Shown: positions 1 to 9,723 of the stretch, one piece after another
Position numbering within the stretch: the stretch's first letter is position 1
Layout of the letters: every line of letters starts with the position of its first letter
DNA from: Paenibacillus periandrae
GTDB taxonomy: Bacteria; Bacillota; Bacilli; Paenibacillales; NBRC-103111
NCBI RefSeq assembly: GCF_022458865.1
Contig: NZ_JAJNMU010000013.1
Span: 62,001 to 126,000, forward strand
Direction: 5' to 3'
Length of the DNA stretch: 64,000 bases
Notes under the pieces: generated by a model
What the model was told of the DNA's origin: nothing
Database searches by the model: none
The model's input: the letters and a program-made list of their open reading frames with translations, nothing else
Translations under genes and position numbers: made by a program

Positions 1-1505
1 ACATATTGGATAAACGTTTTGCCTACCTTCGATTTGAACAGCTCTGAGAAATAGGAGGAGTTGTAGCTAAAACGTTCGGCAAGCATCGTCAAATTCAATT
101 CATACATGTAATTGCTGTCAATAAACTGCAAGGCTGCCTGGATCATCGATTGCTCCGGGTCCTCCGTGTCAGCCTTTGTTTTAAGATCGATTTTCTGGCC
201 CAAATGGACCAGAAAGCCTTGAGCTTTATCTATCGTATCCAAGGCTAGCACCATATCCGGCCTTACCCACAGCTGTTCCCCGGCTTCCAACTGCACACCG
301 GCTGCATAAGCCATGGAGTCCAGCAGCAAATAGAGCTGGAGCACCAGCTTGACGAACTGCACCTGTGACTCGATAAAGGCATCTGTCAGCTCCTTACGAA
401 CCGTCTGGGTGAACAGCTCCAATTCGCCGCGTGACAGCTGTCTTTGAATGATTTTAGCTACATCCTCGGCTAATGCCGGTCTGTTGTCTGCGTATTCTTT
501 AGCTGTACCGCCTGCATCGCTCTCGAGCAAATTCCAGGCTATCAGGGAAGACATGTACCCTTCCTTCCACTTGCTAAAGCCACTTATCGGCTGCCCGATG
601 CTGATAGCAGGCTCGAACGATAAATAACTGCTTATGCTCGTACGCAGCTCTTCGATGAACGATGCAGCCGCTTCATCGTCATGGTTCAGGATAAAATGCA
701 TCAGCCCTGGATAATTCGGATCACGAAATACCTGCGGCTGACCTGTATGAAGCTGAGCAACCTCCCGGCAAATCATTTCGAATGGAAGACGCAGCTTATC
801 CGGCGTACGTGTATCAGCTGGGTTAGATGGGTCGGCCGACATAGAACTTGCGGATACCTCCGTGCTGATGTGCTTATTGTCTAAGGATCCAGTTGCAGCT
901 GTGCTCGTTAGCGTCTGACCTGGTTTGCGCTCCTTAAATCCCACGGTCAGGAAGCTGACCATCCGTTCATTCCAATCACGCAGCAAGAACAGCTCTGCGC
1001 GCTCCTGCTCAGCCTGTCCTGGTTTAAGCTCCTCCTTGACCAAATGAACAATAAAATGCTCCTTCATCTCGACATAATATTGGGAAAGCCGCCAACGTAC
1101 GTCGGCCTGCTCGTTTTTGAGATTTCTCTCCTCATTCAGCTCCTGGGTCACCTTGCGCAGAGCAGCCATCAGCTCATCCTGAGTAACAGGCTTGAGCAAA
1201 TAATCACGTGCCTGATTGCGTACGGCAGCTCTGGCATAATGGAAATCCTCGTATCCGGTAATCACGATGATCTTAAGTCCTGGGTACTGCTCGTGACAGC
1301 TTTCGAGAAAAGAAACCCCGTTCATCACCGGCATATTCATATCGGTTATAACCAGGTCGATGGCGTCAGATGCCAACCGCTCTAACGCTTCAATGCCATT
1401 CGAAGCTTCGGCAACGACCATCAATCGCAGGCTGTCCCAGTCGGCCTTCAGCTTTAACCCGAGTCGAATTTCCGGCTCGTCATCCACAATCATGACGCGA
1501 TACAT
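1..1505 (-). CDS. Response regulator, YesN/AraC type (3' end cut by window edge)
   Basis: DNA-binding response regulator, presumably phosphorylated by the kinase encoded just upstream. The ATG at 1505 follows a GGAGGTACCCC-type ribosome site and gives MYRVMIVDDEPEIRLG. The receiver domain spans roughly residues 1-120, with phospho-acceptor Asp55 in LVITDMNMP and the conserved Lys in DYLLKPVT. A long poorly conserved middle region follows. The reading frame stays open to base 1, where the AraC helix-turn-helix begins (LTMLAERFSYNSSYFSELFK, then GKTFIQY), so only the last ~50 residues are missing. It lies 43 bp downstream of the histidine kinase on the same strand. Members of this family usually control an adjacent sugar ABC operon; the one at 4.3-8 kb is the natural candidate, by inference. 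Confidence 0.9.
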   Translation of the reverse strand, partial: MYRVMIVDDEPEIRLGLKLKADWDSLRLMVVAEASNGIEALERLASDAIDLVITDMNMPVMNGVSFLESCHEQYPGLKIIVITGYEDFHYARAAVRNQARDYLLKPVTQDELMAALRKVTQELNEERNLKNEQADVRWRLSQYYVEMKEHFIVHLVKEELKPGQAEQERAELFLLRDWNERMVSFLTVGFKERKPGQTLTSTAATGSLDNKHISTEVSASSMSADPSNPADTRTPDKLRLPFEMICREVAQLHTGQPQVFRDPNYPGLMHFILNHDDEAAASFIEELRTSISSYLSFEPAISIGQPISGFSKWKEGYMSSLIAWNLLESDAGGTAKEYADNRPALAEDVAKIIQRQLSRGELELFTQTVRKELTDAFIESQVQFVKLVLQLYLLLDSMAYAAGVQLEAGEQLWVRPDMVLALDTIDKAQGFLVHLGQKIDLKTKADTEDPEQSMIQAALQFIDSNYMYELNLTMLAERFSYNSSYFSELFKSKVGKTFIQY

Positions 1506-1548
1506 ATGGGGTACCTCCTACTTTTGGTATGGATAAGACTCATACATT

Positions 1549-3342
1549 TCATTTCGTCAGCATCTGCTGTACAGGCAGGATCAGCTCGATCCGGGTTCCG
1601 CGATCCTGCGGCGATTCGATAGTGAAGCTAAATCGTCCTCCGTAATACAGCTGACAGCGCGCCAGCACATTACGCAATCCGATCTGCCTCGAACCCGTAT
1701 TCAAGATGTGATCGAACTGGGAGGATAGCGATTCTGCATACAACCGCTGTATCAACTCCTCGTCTATGCCTGGGCCATTATCTTCAACGATTAAGCGCAC
1801 CTGCTCCGGCTCGCTGTATATCCGAATGACCACCTTCGCTATCGTTTGATGAAGGAAGCTGTATTTGACTGCATTTTCCACCAATGGCTGCAAAATAAAT
1901 TTCACCATTTGCCTGCTGTCCATGTCCCCCTCTTCCTGGGTCGAAATATCCAGTCTCTCCCCGAAGCGGATTTGCAGGATCGAGACGTAATGCTTCAGAT
2001 AAGTTAATTCCTCCTGCAGCGGAACGAGATCCTCACTGCTTCGAAGCGAAAACCGCATCATTTTGCCGAGCGATTCGATCACTTTAACCGTATCTCCGGT
2101 GCGCTGCTGCATCGACAGGCTGCTCATCAGCTCCAGTGTATTGAACAAAAAATGCGGGTTGATTTGCAGCAGCAGCGCTTTATATTCAGCCTGCTGGCGA
2201 AGCAGCTTCAGCTCAAACTCGGTTTTGATATGATGCTGCAGCTGCTCCACCATATTGCGAAATGTTGAAGTCACGTAACCAACCTCATTGCGAACGATCT
2301 GATCGGCAGGAATACGGCTTTCCGCATGGGCAAAGTCGCCTTTTTGCACGGAACGCATTGCTGAGGCCAGTCGCGACAATGGCTTCGTAATTCCATGTGA
2401 CAACCATGTCGCCACAAGGATTGCGCACAGCAGCAGTAAGGTAGTAAACAGAATGATGCTATTGCGTAGTGTGTACAGCTTGGCGTACAGATCCTGCTCA
2501 GATACGATGCCGACCAGCAGCCACTGATTCAGCTTTTTGTAAACCACAATATCGTTCATGCCCCGGTCATTCGGTACATACAGGACACCTTGACGCGCAC
2601 GTACAGTCTTGACAGCCTCTACATTTCTGATTGTTTCGGGATCGGATGCATATTCATGTTGCGAAAGAATCGGAAGACCGTTTTGATCCAGCAAAAAGAT
2701 CGTACCGCTGTCTCCCAGATGTATCCGCTTGAGCGGCTCCAGAAAAAAATCGACACTCACATTAACCTTCATCACGCTTTTGTAGAGAGAAGGCTCGAAG
2801 GTGCCGATCGGCAGCAGCAAGCTCACCACCTGATAAGGCTTCGACTGTCTGGATTCGACCTGATCATTGTGGGCAGATACCCAATGGTTCCCATTCTGCA
2901 TAAAATCCTTGTACCACGGCTCCTCTAAAAATTCCTTATCCGCAACCACCTGATTGCCAATGCTGATCCACAAGCCCTCTGGACGATAAATCGACACCGA
3001 GGAAACCCCTGAATAATTGTTGGTCGTTTGGGTCAAAAACCCGCTTAGCTCAATGTTGGACAGCATCTTTTCCCCTGAGGACAAAGAAGGATCAGATAAG
3101 GCGATATCCCATTTTTTGGTCACATCGCTATTATACACAAGGGACGATAAATCATAGATTTGATTGAGCGCCATGTTGACATAGGAGCCGTATTCGTCCA
3201 TTTTCTCCAGCGCCGACGATTCTATATAGGATCTGACAATCGAACGGGATTCATTAAACAGCAAAGAGGAAACGGTTCCAAATGAAAGCACAAGCAGCAC
3301 AACAAACGAGGCAATCAAGCGATTTTTCAAGGAATACAACAT
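1549..3342 (-). CDS. Sensor histidine kinase, YesM type
   Basis: Membrane sensor kinase of 597 aa. One membrane helix lies at about residues 11-29 and a second at about 296-316, enclosing an extracellular sensing domain of dCache type. HAMP follows at about 315-370, then the His_kinase domain with the phosphorylated histidine in NPHFLFNTLE (about His397). The HATPase domain has DNGPGIDEE and a G2-like RQIGLRNV motif. The ATG at 3342 is preceded by GAAGGGGGATGAG. It forms a two-gene operon with the response regulator that ends at the left edge. The sensor type and the neighbouring ABC operon suggest sugar sensing; the ligand is unknown. Confidence 0.92.
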   Translation of the reverse strand: MLYSLKNRLIASFVVLLVLSFGTVSSLLFNESRSIVRSYIESSALEKMDEYGSYVNMALNQIYDLSSLVYNSDVTKKWDIALSDPSLSSGEKMLSNIELSGFLTQTTNNYSGVSSVSIYRPEGLWISIGNQVVADKEFLEEPWYKDFMQNGNHWVSAHNDQVESRQSKPYQVVSLLLPIGTFEPSLYKSVMKVNVSVDFFLEPLKRIHLGDSGTIFLLDQNGLPILSQHEYASDPETIRNVEAVKTVRARQGVLYVPNDRGMNDIVVYKKLNQWLLVGIVSEQDLYAKLYTLRNSIILFTTLLLLCAILVATWLSHGITKPLSRLASAMRSVQKGDFAHAESRIPADQIVRNEVGYVTSTFRNMVEQLQHHIKTEFELKLLRQQAEYKALLLQINPHFLFNTLELMSSLSMQQRTGDTVKVIESLGKMMRFSLRSSEDLVPLQEELTYLKHYVSILQIRFGERLDISTQEEGDMDSRQMVKFILQPLVENAVKYSFLHQTIAKVVIRIYSEPEQVRLIVEDNGPGIDEELIQRLYAESLSSQFDHILNTGSRQIGLRNVLARCQLYYGGRFSFTIESPQDRGTRIELILPVQQMLTK

Positions 3343-3404
3343 GACCTCATCCCCCTTCTCAGCTGTGAAATATCAGGCTTTCGCGGCGCCAACTGTCGAA
3401 CTCT

Positions 3405-3438
3405 ATCTCAAAAAGCACCGACAACGATTGTCAGTGCT
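3405..3438 (-). terminator. Rho-independent terminator after the DUF554 gene
   Basis: The stem AGCAC-x-GACAA / TTGTC-x-GTGCT at 3414-3438 has a 3-nt loop. On the minus strand it is followed by a run of T (3410-3414). It lies 12 bp past the DUF554 stop codon and separates that gene from the two-component operon. Confidence 0.75.
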
Positions 3439-3449
3439 GAGCTCTCTAT

Positions 3450-4232
3450 CTACCAGGTCGAAATCCAATGAATGAAAGGAACCGCAAGTGCCGCTACGAG
3501 CACAGAGGGCAGCAGATTGGCGACGTTAATTTTGCGCAGCTCCAGCAGATTAATGCCGATGCCCATAATCAAAACACCACCAACCGCTGTAATTTGCATA
3601 ATGATCTCATCAAGTGCAGCCTTGTCCACCAAGGAGGCGATGCCTGAAGCGGCAAGTGCTATAGCTCCCTGATAAAGAAACACCGAGAATGCCGAGAATA
3701 GCACCCCAACACCCATTGTAGAGGCAAATATGACTGTTAAAAAGCCATCCATCATAGCCTTTACATATAAAATATCATGCTGTCCACGCAGCCCGCTATC
3801 GAGCGAGCCCAGGATCGCCATCGCACCGACACAGTAAATCAATGTTGTGTTCACAAATCCAGCGGCTATCCTGCCTTGAACTTGGACTTCTGACTGCAGA
3901 TCAGCCAGCTTGCTTTGTTTCCTGCCTCCAGAGAGCCTGCGGATGAAGCGGCTTAAAGCATTAACCATCCGCTCCAACTGTCGGCCCAGCGCCTCCAGAT
4001 TTCGTTCCACATGCAGCAGCTCACCCAGCAGTCCGCCAAGTACCAGACTTGCCACTATGAGTAAAAAATTCGTCGACTTCAACGTCATCGACAAACCTAG
4101 TGCTACCAAAGCCAAACCGATCCCCTGCATCACCGTGCTGCGAATGCCCTGACTCAAGCGATTCAGCATCAGTCCCAGCAAGCCGCCGACAATGATGGCT
4201 GCCGCATTAATGATCGTACCCCATAACGCCAT
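3450..4232 (-). CDS. DUF554 family membrane protein
   Basis: Integral membrane protein of 260 aa with the DUF554 (YdfK/YqgA) signature. The N-terminus is MALWGTIINAAAIIVGGLLG, followed by several further hydrophobic helices. A charged cytoplasmic loop at about residues 75-120 (LERMVNALSRFIRRLSGGRK) separates the two halves. The C-terminal half has the Gly-rich GGVLIMGIGINLL segment. The start at 4232 has GAGAGGG about 10 nt upstream. The biochemical function of this family is not established. It sits alone between the two-component operon and the sugar transporter, with its own terminator. Confidence 0.85.
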   Translation of the reverse strand: MALWGTIINAAAIIVGGLLGLMLNRLSQGIRSTVMQGIGLALVALGLSMTLKSTNFLLIVASLVLGGLLGELLHVERNLEALGRQLERMVNALSRFIRRLSGGRKQSKLADLQSEVQVQGRIAAGFVNTTLIYCVGAMAILGSLDSGLRGQHDILYVKAMMDGFLTVIFASTMGVGVLFSAFSVFLYQGAIALAASGIASLVDKAALDEIIMQITAVGGVLIMGIGINLLELRKINVANLLPSVLVAALAVPFIHWISTW

Positions 4233-4311
4233 ATCGTGTATGCCCTCTCGTTCATCATGCCTGTTCCTGCAGCAGGACTACAAGCTCCAGTTGTTACCCC
4301 ATTATAACCGA

Positions 4312-5301
4312 TTATGCTGAGCGTCGGCGTGTTAAATGGATAAATGTGATAGCTAGCGCCAGTACGAGAACAAGCCCTTTAATAATATCGAACGCATAAT
4401 ACGGCAGATTCAGCATCGTTAGTCCGTTCAACAGCACTCCGATCAGAACAGCTCCAAAGAACGTGCCAATAACATTGGGTTTCCCGGCACCCAGCACCGA
4501 ATAACCGACAAATACGGCAGCTACCGATTCCATCAATACGGGAGCACCCGCATCAATTTGACCCGATCCGACACGGGCTGCAAACAGCAGACCGCCCATA
4601 GCAGCAAAAACTCCTGACAGTACATAAGCCATCGTACGCACCCGATTGACCTGAATACCTGACAGACGCGCGGCTTCCTGATTGCCTCCGGTTACATACA
4701 ATTGACGTCCCCAGCGAGTATAGGTCAAAAATATGTGCACAAGCACAACCGCAATGATCATCAGCAGCACAGGAACAGGCAGACCAAACAGCTTGCCTTG
4801 GCCGATCCAGAGAAAGGACTCTGTGAATTTGCCCGGCGCCTTCGTTCCGTCCGGTAATTGCATGTTGTTATAAATGGAAAATCCTTTGGTGTACGTCTTG
4901 TGTACCCCACCTATAATGTACATGACCGCAAGTGTCGCCAACAGATCGGGGATGCGAACCTTAACGATCAGCAGCGCATTTAACAAACCGATCAATACGC
5001 CGATCAGCAACGGAACTGTTAGTACCAGGATGAGCGGCAGCTGATAAAATACCATCATGGAGGCCACTACAACAGTCGTCAGTGAAACCGTCGAGCCTAC
5101 CGAAAGATCGAAGCCATCGACAATTTGCGAGAAGGTCACGCCTATCGCAACAAAAGTAACGATCGATATCGAACGTAAAATATCGGCCAAATTGTCGTAG
5201 GACAAAAAGTTTTCATTGCTGAGAGAAAACAACACGATAACCAGGGCAATGATCACTAATGCCCCATACTTATATGAGTAATCCAGAAATTTATCTTTCA
5301 C
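4312..5301 (-). CDS. Sugar ABC transporter permease (RbsC/BPD_transp_2 family)
   Basis: Inner-membrane permease of 329 aa for a ribose/galactose-class sugar importer. It is highly hydrophobic with about eight to ten helices. It has family features such as GVTFSQIVDGFDLSVGST near residue 58 and a conserved GGNQEAARLSGI loop near 205, the cytoplasmic coupling region. The start is GTG at 5301, overlapping the ATPase stop codon (GTGA), which implies translational coupling. It is the last gene of a binding protein-ATPase-permease operon. Substrate cannot be read from the sequence; ribose, xylose, galactose and autoinducer-2 importers share this architecture. Confidence 0.93.
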   Translation of the reverse strand: MKDKFLDYSYKYGALVIIALVIVLFSLSNENFLSYDNLADILRSISIVTFVAIGVTFSQIVDGFDLSVGSTVSLTTVVVASMMVFYQLPLILVLTVPLLIGVLIGLLNALLIVKVRIPDLLATLAVMYIIGGVHKTYTKGFSIYNNMQLPDGTKAPGKFTESFLWIGQGKLFGLPVPVLLMIIAVVLVHIFLTYTRWGRQLYVTGGNQEAARLSGIQVNRVRTMAYVLSGVFAAMGGLLFAARVGSGQIDAGAPVLMESVAAVFVGYSVLGAGKPNVIGTFFGAVLIGVLLNGLTMLNLPYYAFDIIKGLVLVLALAITFIHLTRRRSA

Positions 5302-6809
5302 TGAAACGTAGCCTCCCCAGCGCTCGCGTAGTACAAAATTTGTTCCTGCGTGGCTTCATCCCGACGCAGCTCTTTCACGATTTGGCCGTAGCTCATAACG
5401 AGTATCCGATCCGCTATCCCCAAAATCTCGGCGATTTCGCAGGAGCAATACATAATCCCCTTGCCTTCCCCGGCAAGTCGGCCAATTAAACGGAATATAT
5501 CACTTTTGGCTCCGATATCAACACCCTTGGTCGGCTCATCAAAAATATAGATTTGCGCGTCAGTTGGCAGCCACTTGCCGACAGCAACCTTCTGCTGGTT
5601 GCCACCGCTCAAATATTTTACCAGCTGCTCCATATTCGGCGGATGAACGCCCAATTGCTGGATCATAGCCTTTGCATTGGCAGCTTCCTGCGACTGTTGA
5701 ACAAAACCGAATCGGCTGAACAGCTTAAGCAGCGGCAGAGACAGGTTATGCTTGACCGACTGTTCAACAAGAATACCCTGCTTGCGACGCTCCTCTGGAA
5801 TCAGCGCAATGCCTTCACGCACCGCATCGCTTGGATTGCTGAGCTTCAACCGCTTCCCTTGCAGCTCAATCTCTCCACGCTCCAGCGGATCGGCTCCGAA
5901 CAGCAAACGGGACAGCTCGGTTTTACCGGCTCCCACCAAGCCTACGATGCCGACAATTTCCCCGCTGTGCACGGATAAGTTCACTCCGCGAACCTTGGTG
6001 CCCAGCGTCAAATCTCTCGCCACCAATAACGGCCCGCCGATCGGCACCTCTTCCTTGGGGAATTCTTCCTCGAAGGTTCTGCCAAGCATCTGCTCGATGA
6101 CGACTTTTACACTCGTATCCGCCGCAGCCTGGGTAGCAATAATCCGACCATCACGCATCACTGTTACCTTGTCACTGATCCGGAATACTTCATTCAAGCG
6201 GTGAGAAATAAATATACAGCCTACGCCATCAGCCTTAAGCCGTTCCATAATTCGAAATAGCTGGTCTGCTTCCTCATTGCTGAGCGGCGCTGTAGGCTCA
6301 TCAAAGATAATAAACTTGGCCTTTTGCGCTAATGCACGGGCAATGAGCACCATTTGCTTGTGCGCGATGCTCAGCTCCCCAGCCTGCCTTCGCACATCAA
6401 CTGTAAGTCCAATGTCGCTTAATATACGGGCGGCTTCCCGCTCGATTTGACTCCAGCTTAACCAGCCGCTGCCTTTCGTCATCCGATCCAGCATAATATT
6501 TTCCGCAACGGTAAGCTTAGGTACAAGAGCTGTATCCACTTCCTGATAAACGCATTGAATCCCACTCTGAATGGCATCGCTTGGACCGCTGATCGCAAGG
6601 GGCTTGCCGTCAATCGAGATCTCGCCCTCATCAGGCAAATAGGCGCCGGACATCACTTTGATTAATGTGCTTTTGCCTGCCCCATTAGCTCCAAGCAGTG
6701 CATGAATTTCGCCTCCGCTAACCGCAAAGTCAACCTGCTGCAGTGCCTTCACTCCGGGAAATGACTTGGAGATGTGACTCATTTGCAATAAGGTGATGGA
6801 ACTCGTCAT
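5298..6809 (-). CDS. Sugar ABC transporter ATP-binding protein (RbsA/MglA type, two ATPase domains)
   Basis: Cytoplasmic ATPase of 503 aa with two fused nucleotide-binding domains. Domain 1 has Walker A GANGAGKST at about residues 40-48, a degenerate signature (LSIAHKQ) and Walker B FIIFDEPTAPLS. Domain 2 has GLVGAGKTE at about 291, signature LSGGNQQK and Walker B IYIFDEPTKGVD. An altered first signature is usual in sugar-importer ATPases of this family. It overlaps the downstream permease by 4 bp and lies 77 bp after the binding-protein gene. The gap contains a hairpin that probably lowers its expression relative to the binding protein. Confidence 0.95.
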   Translation of the reverse strand: MTSSITLLQMSHISKSFPGVKALQQVDFAVSGGEIHALLGANGAGKSTLIKVMSGAYLPDEGEISIDGKPLAISGPSDAIQSGIQCVYQEVDTALVPKLTVAENIMLDRMTKGSGWLSWSQIEREAARILSDIGLTVDVRRQAGELSIAHKQMVLIARALAQKAKFIIFDEPTAPLSNEEADQLFRIMERLKADGVGCIFISHRLNEVFRISDKVTVMRDGRIIATQAAADTSVKVVIEQMLGRTFEEEFPKEEVPIGGPLLVARDLTLGTKVRGVNLSVHSGEIVGIVGLVGAGKTELSRLLFGADPLERGEIELQGKRLKLSNPSDAVREGIALIPEERRKQGILVEQSVKHNLSLPLLKLFSRFGFVQQSQEAANAKAMIQQLGVHPPNMEQLVKYLSGGNQQKVAVGKWLPTDAQIYIFDEPTKGVDIGAKSDIFRLIGRLAGEGKGIMYCSCEIAEILGIADRILVMSYGQIVKELRRDEATQEQILYYASAGEATFQ

Positions 6810-6833
6810 CCTGGCATCACGCTCCTCATTTCA

Positions 6834-6866
6834 ATGGAAAATCCCATCGATCCAGATCGATGGGAT
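6834..6866 (-). terminator. Intra-operon hairpin between binding protein and ATPase genes
   Basis: A perfect 10-bp stem (ATCCCATCGA / TCGATGGGAT, 6841-6850 with 6857-6866) has a 6-nt loop. On the minus strand it is followed by TTTTCC. It lies between the binding-protein stop and the ATPase start, as in other sugar ABC operons where a partial terminator or 3'-end protector lets the binding protein be made in excess. Confidence 0.7.
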
Positions 6867-6886
6867 ACTAAATATCTAAAACTCGA

Positions 6887-7972
6887 TTATTTCTTCTTTT
6901 CAGCTTGCTTCAACCAATCGGTATAGCCTTGCTCGCTTTTGCCCCAGCCTTTAACATGCTCGCTCAATTGCGTTGTGGAAATCTGCGCAGCCGGCAGTTG
7001 GTCTCTCGATACGAAAACCGGATCTAACACAATTTTATCCGGAGTTTGGTCACCATGCAGCTTTTGGTATAAGAAACGTACTTGAATGCGTCCGATATCC
7101 TTAGGATCTACTGCAGCAGAAGCAACCCATGGGTTCTTCGTATCCTGAATCATCTGCAAATCCTCGTCGCTCATATCGATACCGTAAATTTTGATTTCAC
7201 TGCGTCCTGCTTGTTGAATCGCACGGGCAGCGCCCTTTGCGAACTCATCCCATGCAGCCCATACAGCTGTAATGTCGCCTTTGTTCGGGTATTTCTTAAG
7301 AATAGCTTCCATTTGTGCTTGGGTATCCAACGCCGTATTAGCCGAAGCCGCTCCGAATGCCGCTACTTCCTTGATTCCTGTGTTTTTATCCATAAATGCT
7401 TTGTAAGCCACTTGTCTGCGTTCCATTGGCGCGAAGCCTGCTACCCAGATCTTCACGATATTGCCTTTGCCTTCCATGTCCTTGCCCATTTTGTCGAGCG
7501 TAAGCTCAGCCATCTTTTGATCGCCTTGCTCTAATACCGTTACGCCTGGAACCTTGATGTCCGCATCAAAGGCAATGACCGGAATCTTTTTCTCCAATGC
7601 TTTTTTCACGCCAGCTTCTAAAGCTTCCGCTGTACCATGGTCGATCAGGATACCGTCCATCTTTTGGTTGATAGCCGCATCCAGATTGGAGGACATTTTG
7701 GCCAAATCGCCTTCAGCTGTAAATACCGTTACTTTACCGCCCAGCTTTTCGACTTGCTCTTTAACGCCTTCTATATATTGTGCCGAGAACGTACCCAGGT
7801 TGATTTGCATAATCAATGCAATTTTTTTGTTCTCCAACGATGCCGCACCTGCCGTCGGTGTACCGCTTGGAGCTTCGGTTGGTTTGGCTTCCGGTTTGGC
7901 TCCGCAAGCTGCCAAGCTCACTGCCAGAATCAGCACGAGCAATAAGGCTATGCTTTGTTTAATTTTATTCAT
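6887..7972 (-). CDS. Sugar-binding lipoprotein of ABC transporter (peripla_BP_4 family)
   Basis: Extracellular substrate-binding lipoprotein of 361 aa. The chosen ATG at 7972 has AGGGGGA about 9 nt upstream. The open frame extends 22 codons further up, but without a ribosome site or signal sequence. The signal peptide ends in a lipobox LAVSLAAC with Cys23. A Pro/Thr/Ala-rich tether follows, then two Rossmann-like lobes (KKIALIMQINLGTFSAQYIEG; KIPVIAFDADIKVPG; AVWAAWDEFAKGA; IKIYGIDMSDED). It is the first gene of the ABC operon, and a promoter with paired direct repeats lies upstream. Confidence 0.92.
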   Translation of the reverse strand: MNKIKQSIALLLVLILAVSLAACGAKPEAKPTEAPSGTPTAGAASLENKKIALIMQINLGTFSAQYIEGVKEQVEKLGGKVTVFTAEGDLAKMSSNLDAAINQKMDGILIDHGTAEALEAGVKKALEKKIPVIAFDADIKVPGVTVLEQGDQKMAELTLDKMGKDMEGKGNIVKIWVAGFAPMERRQVAYKAFMDKNTGIKEVAAFGAASANTALDTQAQMEAILKKYPNKGDITAVWAAWDEFAKGAARAIQQAGRSEIKIYGIDMSDEDLQMIQDTKNPWVASAAVDPKDIGRIQVRFLYQKLHGDQTPDKIVLDPVFVSRDQLPAAQISTTQLSEHVKGWGKSEQGYTDWLKQAEKKK

Positions 7973-8025
7973 GATCACGATTCCCCCTACATCTTTTGCA
8001 AATCCTACTCTTTTACTAGGTCTTA

Positions 8026-8072
8026 ACTCTACCACCACTATTTATAGGATGTCAATGGTATATATAGGATGT
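8026..8072 (-). promoter_or_regulatory. Putative promoter and operator of the sugar ABC operon
   Basis: On the minus strand TTGACA (8050-8055) is followed after 18 bp by TAGAGT (8026-8031), a plausible sigma-A promoter. Two identical 10-mers TATAGGATGT (plus strand 8043-8052 and 8063-8072) lie exactly 20 bp apart, over and upstream of the -35 box. Direct repeats two helical turns apart suit an AraC-type activator such as the response regulator at 1-1505. The regulator assignment is inference. Confidence 0.5.
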
Positions 8073-9545
8073 TCATAATATCTCTATATTTCGATACGCT
8101 TCCATCAATTGGCGGCTCTGCGGGTCGAGTCCGGTGATCGTAATTTTTTTCCCCAAAGCCCTGTATTTTTCCGTAACCTTGGTGATGGCCGTGACTGCGG
8201 AATGATCCCAAATATGCGATCCTTTAAGGTCAATCCTGATATGATCCGGATCTGTATGCGGCTCAAATAGCTCAATAAAATGGGTCATCGTACCAAAAAA
8301 CAACGGCCCCGTTATCATATACTGCTTAAGTGCATCCTCATATTTTAATAGATTCGACTCCTCACGTACAATTACCTGACAGTTCAGCTTCGCCATTCTC
8401 CAGCCAAAGTTGAGCGCACTGAGTACGACTCCCGATACGACGCCAATCGCCAGATTTGATGTGGCTACGACAATCGCCACCGTCAGCACCATCACCACTG
8501 CATCACTGCGCGGGATTGTACCCAGAGTCCGAACCGCTCCCCAATCAAAAGTTCCGATCGACACCATGAACATCACACCAACCAGCGCTGCCATCGGAAT
8601 TTGCTTCACGATATCGCCAAGCACAAGAATCAAGAATAGAAGAAACACCCCTGAAACGAGCGTTGATAGCCGCGTCCTGCCGCCAGACTTGATATTAATA
8701 ACCGTTTGTCCGATCATCGCACAACCAGCCATGCCACCAAACAATCCATTGATCATATTGGCAATCCCTTGTCCGCGAACCTCGCGGTTTTTGTCACTGC
8801 CAGTTTCCGTCATTTCATCGACAATGGTTGCGGTCAGCAACGATTCCGTCATGCCCACAATCGCCAACGCCAGAGAATAAGGCAGCAGGATCAGCAGTGT
8901 ATGCCATGACCACGAAATTTGCGGAATATGCAGGAAAGGCAGCGCCTGTCGAATCTCACCCATGTCGCCTACTGTGCGAATATCCAGCTTCAATGCAATC
9001 GCAACAACCGTCATCACGATAATCGCCACCAACGCGGAGGGCACTACTTTAGTTAGAAGCGGAAGCAAATAAATGATCGCGAGCGTCCCTGCTACCATCG
9101 CATACATCGGCCAGGATTCACCGACAAAATTGGGCAGCTGCGCCATGAAAATAATAATGGCCAACGCATTCACAAACCCAATAATAACCGAATGTGGAAC
9201 AAAGGTAATAAACCTTCCTACCTTAAATACGCCAAGAATAAGCTGGAGCAACCCGGTCAGTACCGTTGCCGCGAATAAATAGTCCAAGCCGTACTTCACG
9301 ATAATCGGCCCCATTAATGAAGCCATAGCTCCAGTTGCCGCCGAAATCATGCCGGGTCTACCGCCCACAATTGAAATGGTGACTGCAATCGTGAAGGACG
9401 CGTACAGCCCTACCATCGGGTCTACACCCGCCATAATCGAAAAAGCAATTGCCTCGGGGATCAAGGCGAGCGCTACCGTAATACCGGATAATACATCATT
9501 GCGGACATTGCCAAAGAAACCTTGTCTTAGCCACTGCACAAACAA
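8073..9545 (-). CDS. SulP family anion permease with C-terminal STAS domain
   Basis: Membrane transporter of 490 aa in the SLC26/SulP family, moving sulfate, bicarbonate or other anions. The N-terminal half carries the family motif ([20 protein letters not shown]) and about ten to twelve helices, including [20 protein letters not shown] domain occupies about residues 405-490 ([17 protein letters not shown]). The start is TTG at 9545 with GGGAGAGG about 8 nt upstream. The first ATG in frame lies inside the first membrane segment. It is transcribed towards the ABC operon but separated from it by that operon's own promoter. Substrate is not determinable here. Confidence 0.88.
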   Translation of the reverse strand: MFVQWLRQGFFGNVRNDVLSGITVALALIPEAIAFSIMAGVDPMVGLYASFTIAVTISIVGGRPGMISAATGAMASLMGPIIVKYGLDYLFAATVLTGLLQLILGVFKVGRFITFVPHSVIIGFVNALAIIIFMAQLPNFVGESWPMYAMVAGTLAIIYLLPLLTKVVPSALVAIIVMTVVAIALKLDIRTVGDMGEIRQALPFLHIPQISWSWHTLLILLPYSLALAIVGMTESLLTATIVDEMTETGSDKNREVRGQGIANMINGLFGGMAGCAMIGQTVINIKSGGRTRLSTLVSGVFLLFLILVLGDIVKQIPMAALVGVMFMVSIGTFDWGAVRTLGTIPRSDAVVMVLTVAIVVATSNLAIGVVSGVVLSALNFGWRMAKLNCQVIVREESNLLKYEDALKQYMITGPLFFGTMTHFIELFEPHTDPDHIRIDLKGSHIWDHSAVTAITKVTEKYRALGKKITITGLDPQSRQLMEAYRNIEIL

Positions 9546-9723
9546 AACGAATCCTCTCCCTATTTAATTGTTGTAGCTCTCCACTCTCAGGATTGCCGGG
9601 TCCGATGCTCACTGTTTTCGATTATATACGTTTTGCGGCAATATGCATAGAGTGATTAGGCTGCAGGAAACGCGCGCATACTAACGAACGAAATCACTAT
9701 TATTTAGGAGAGGAAGGGTACAC

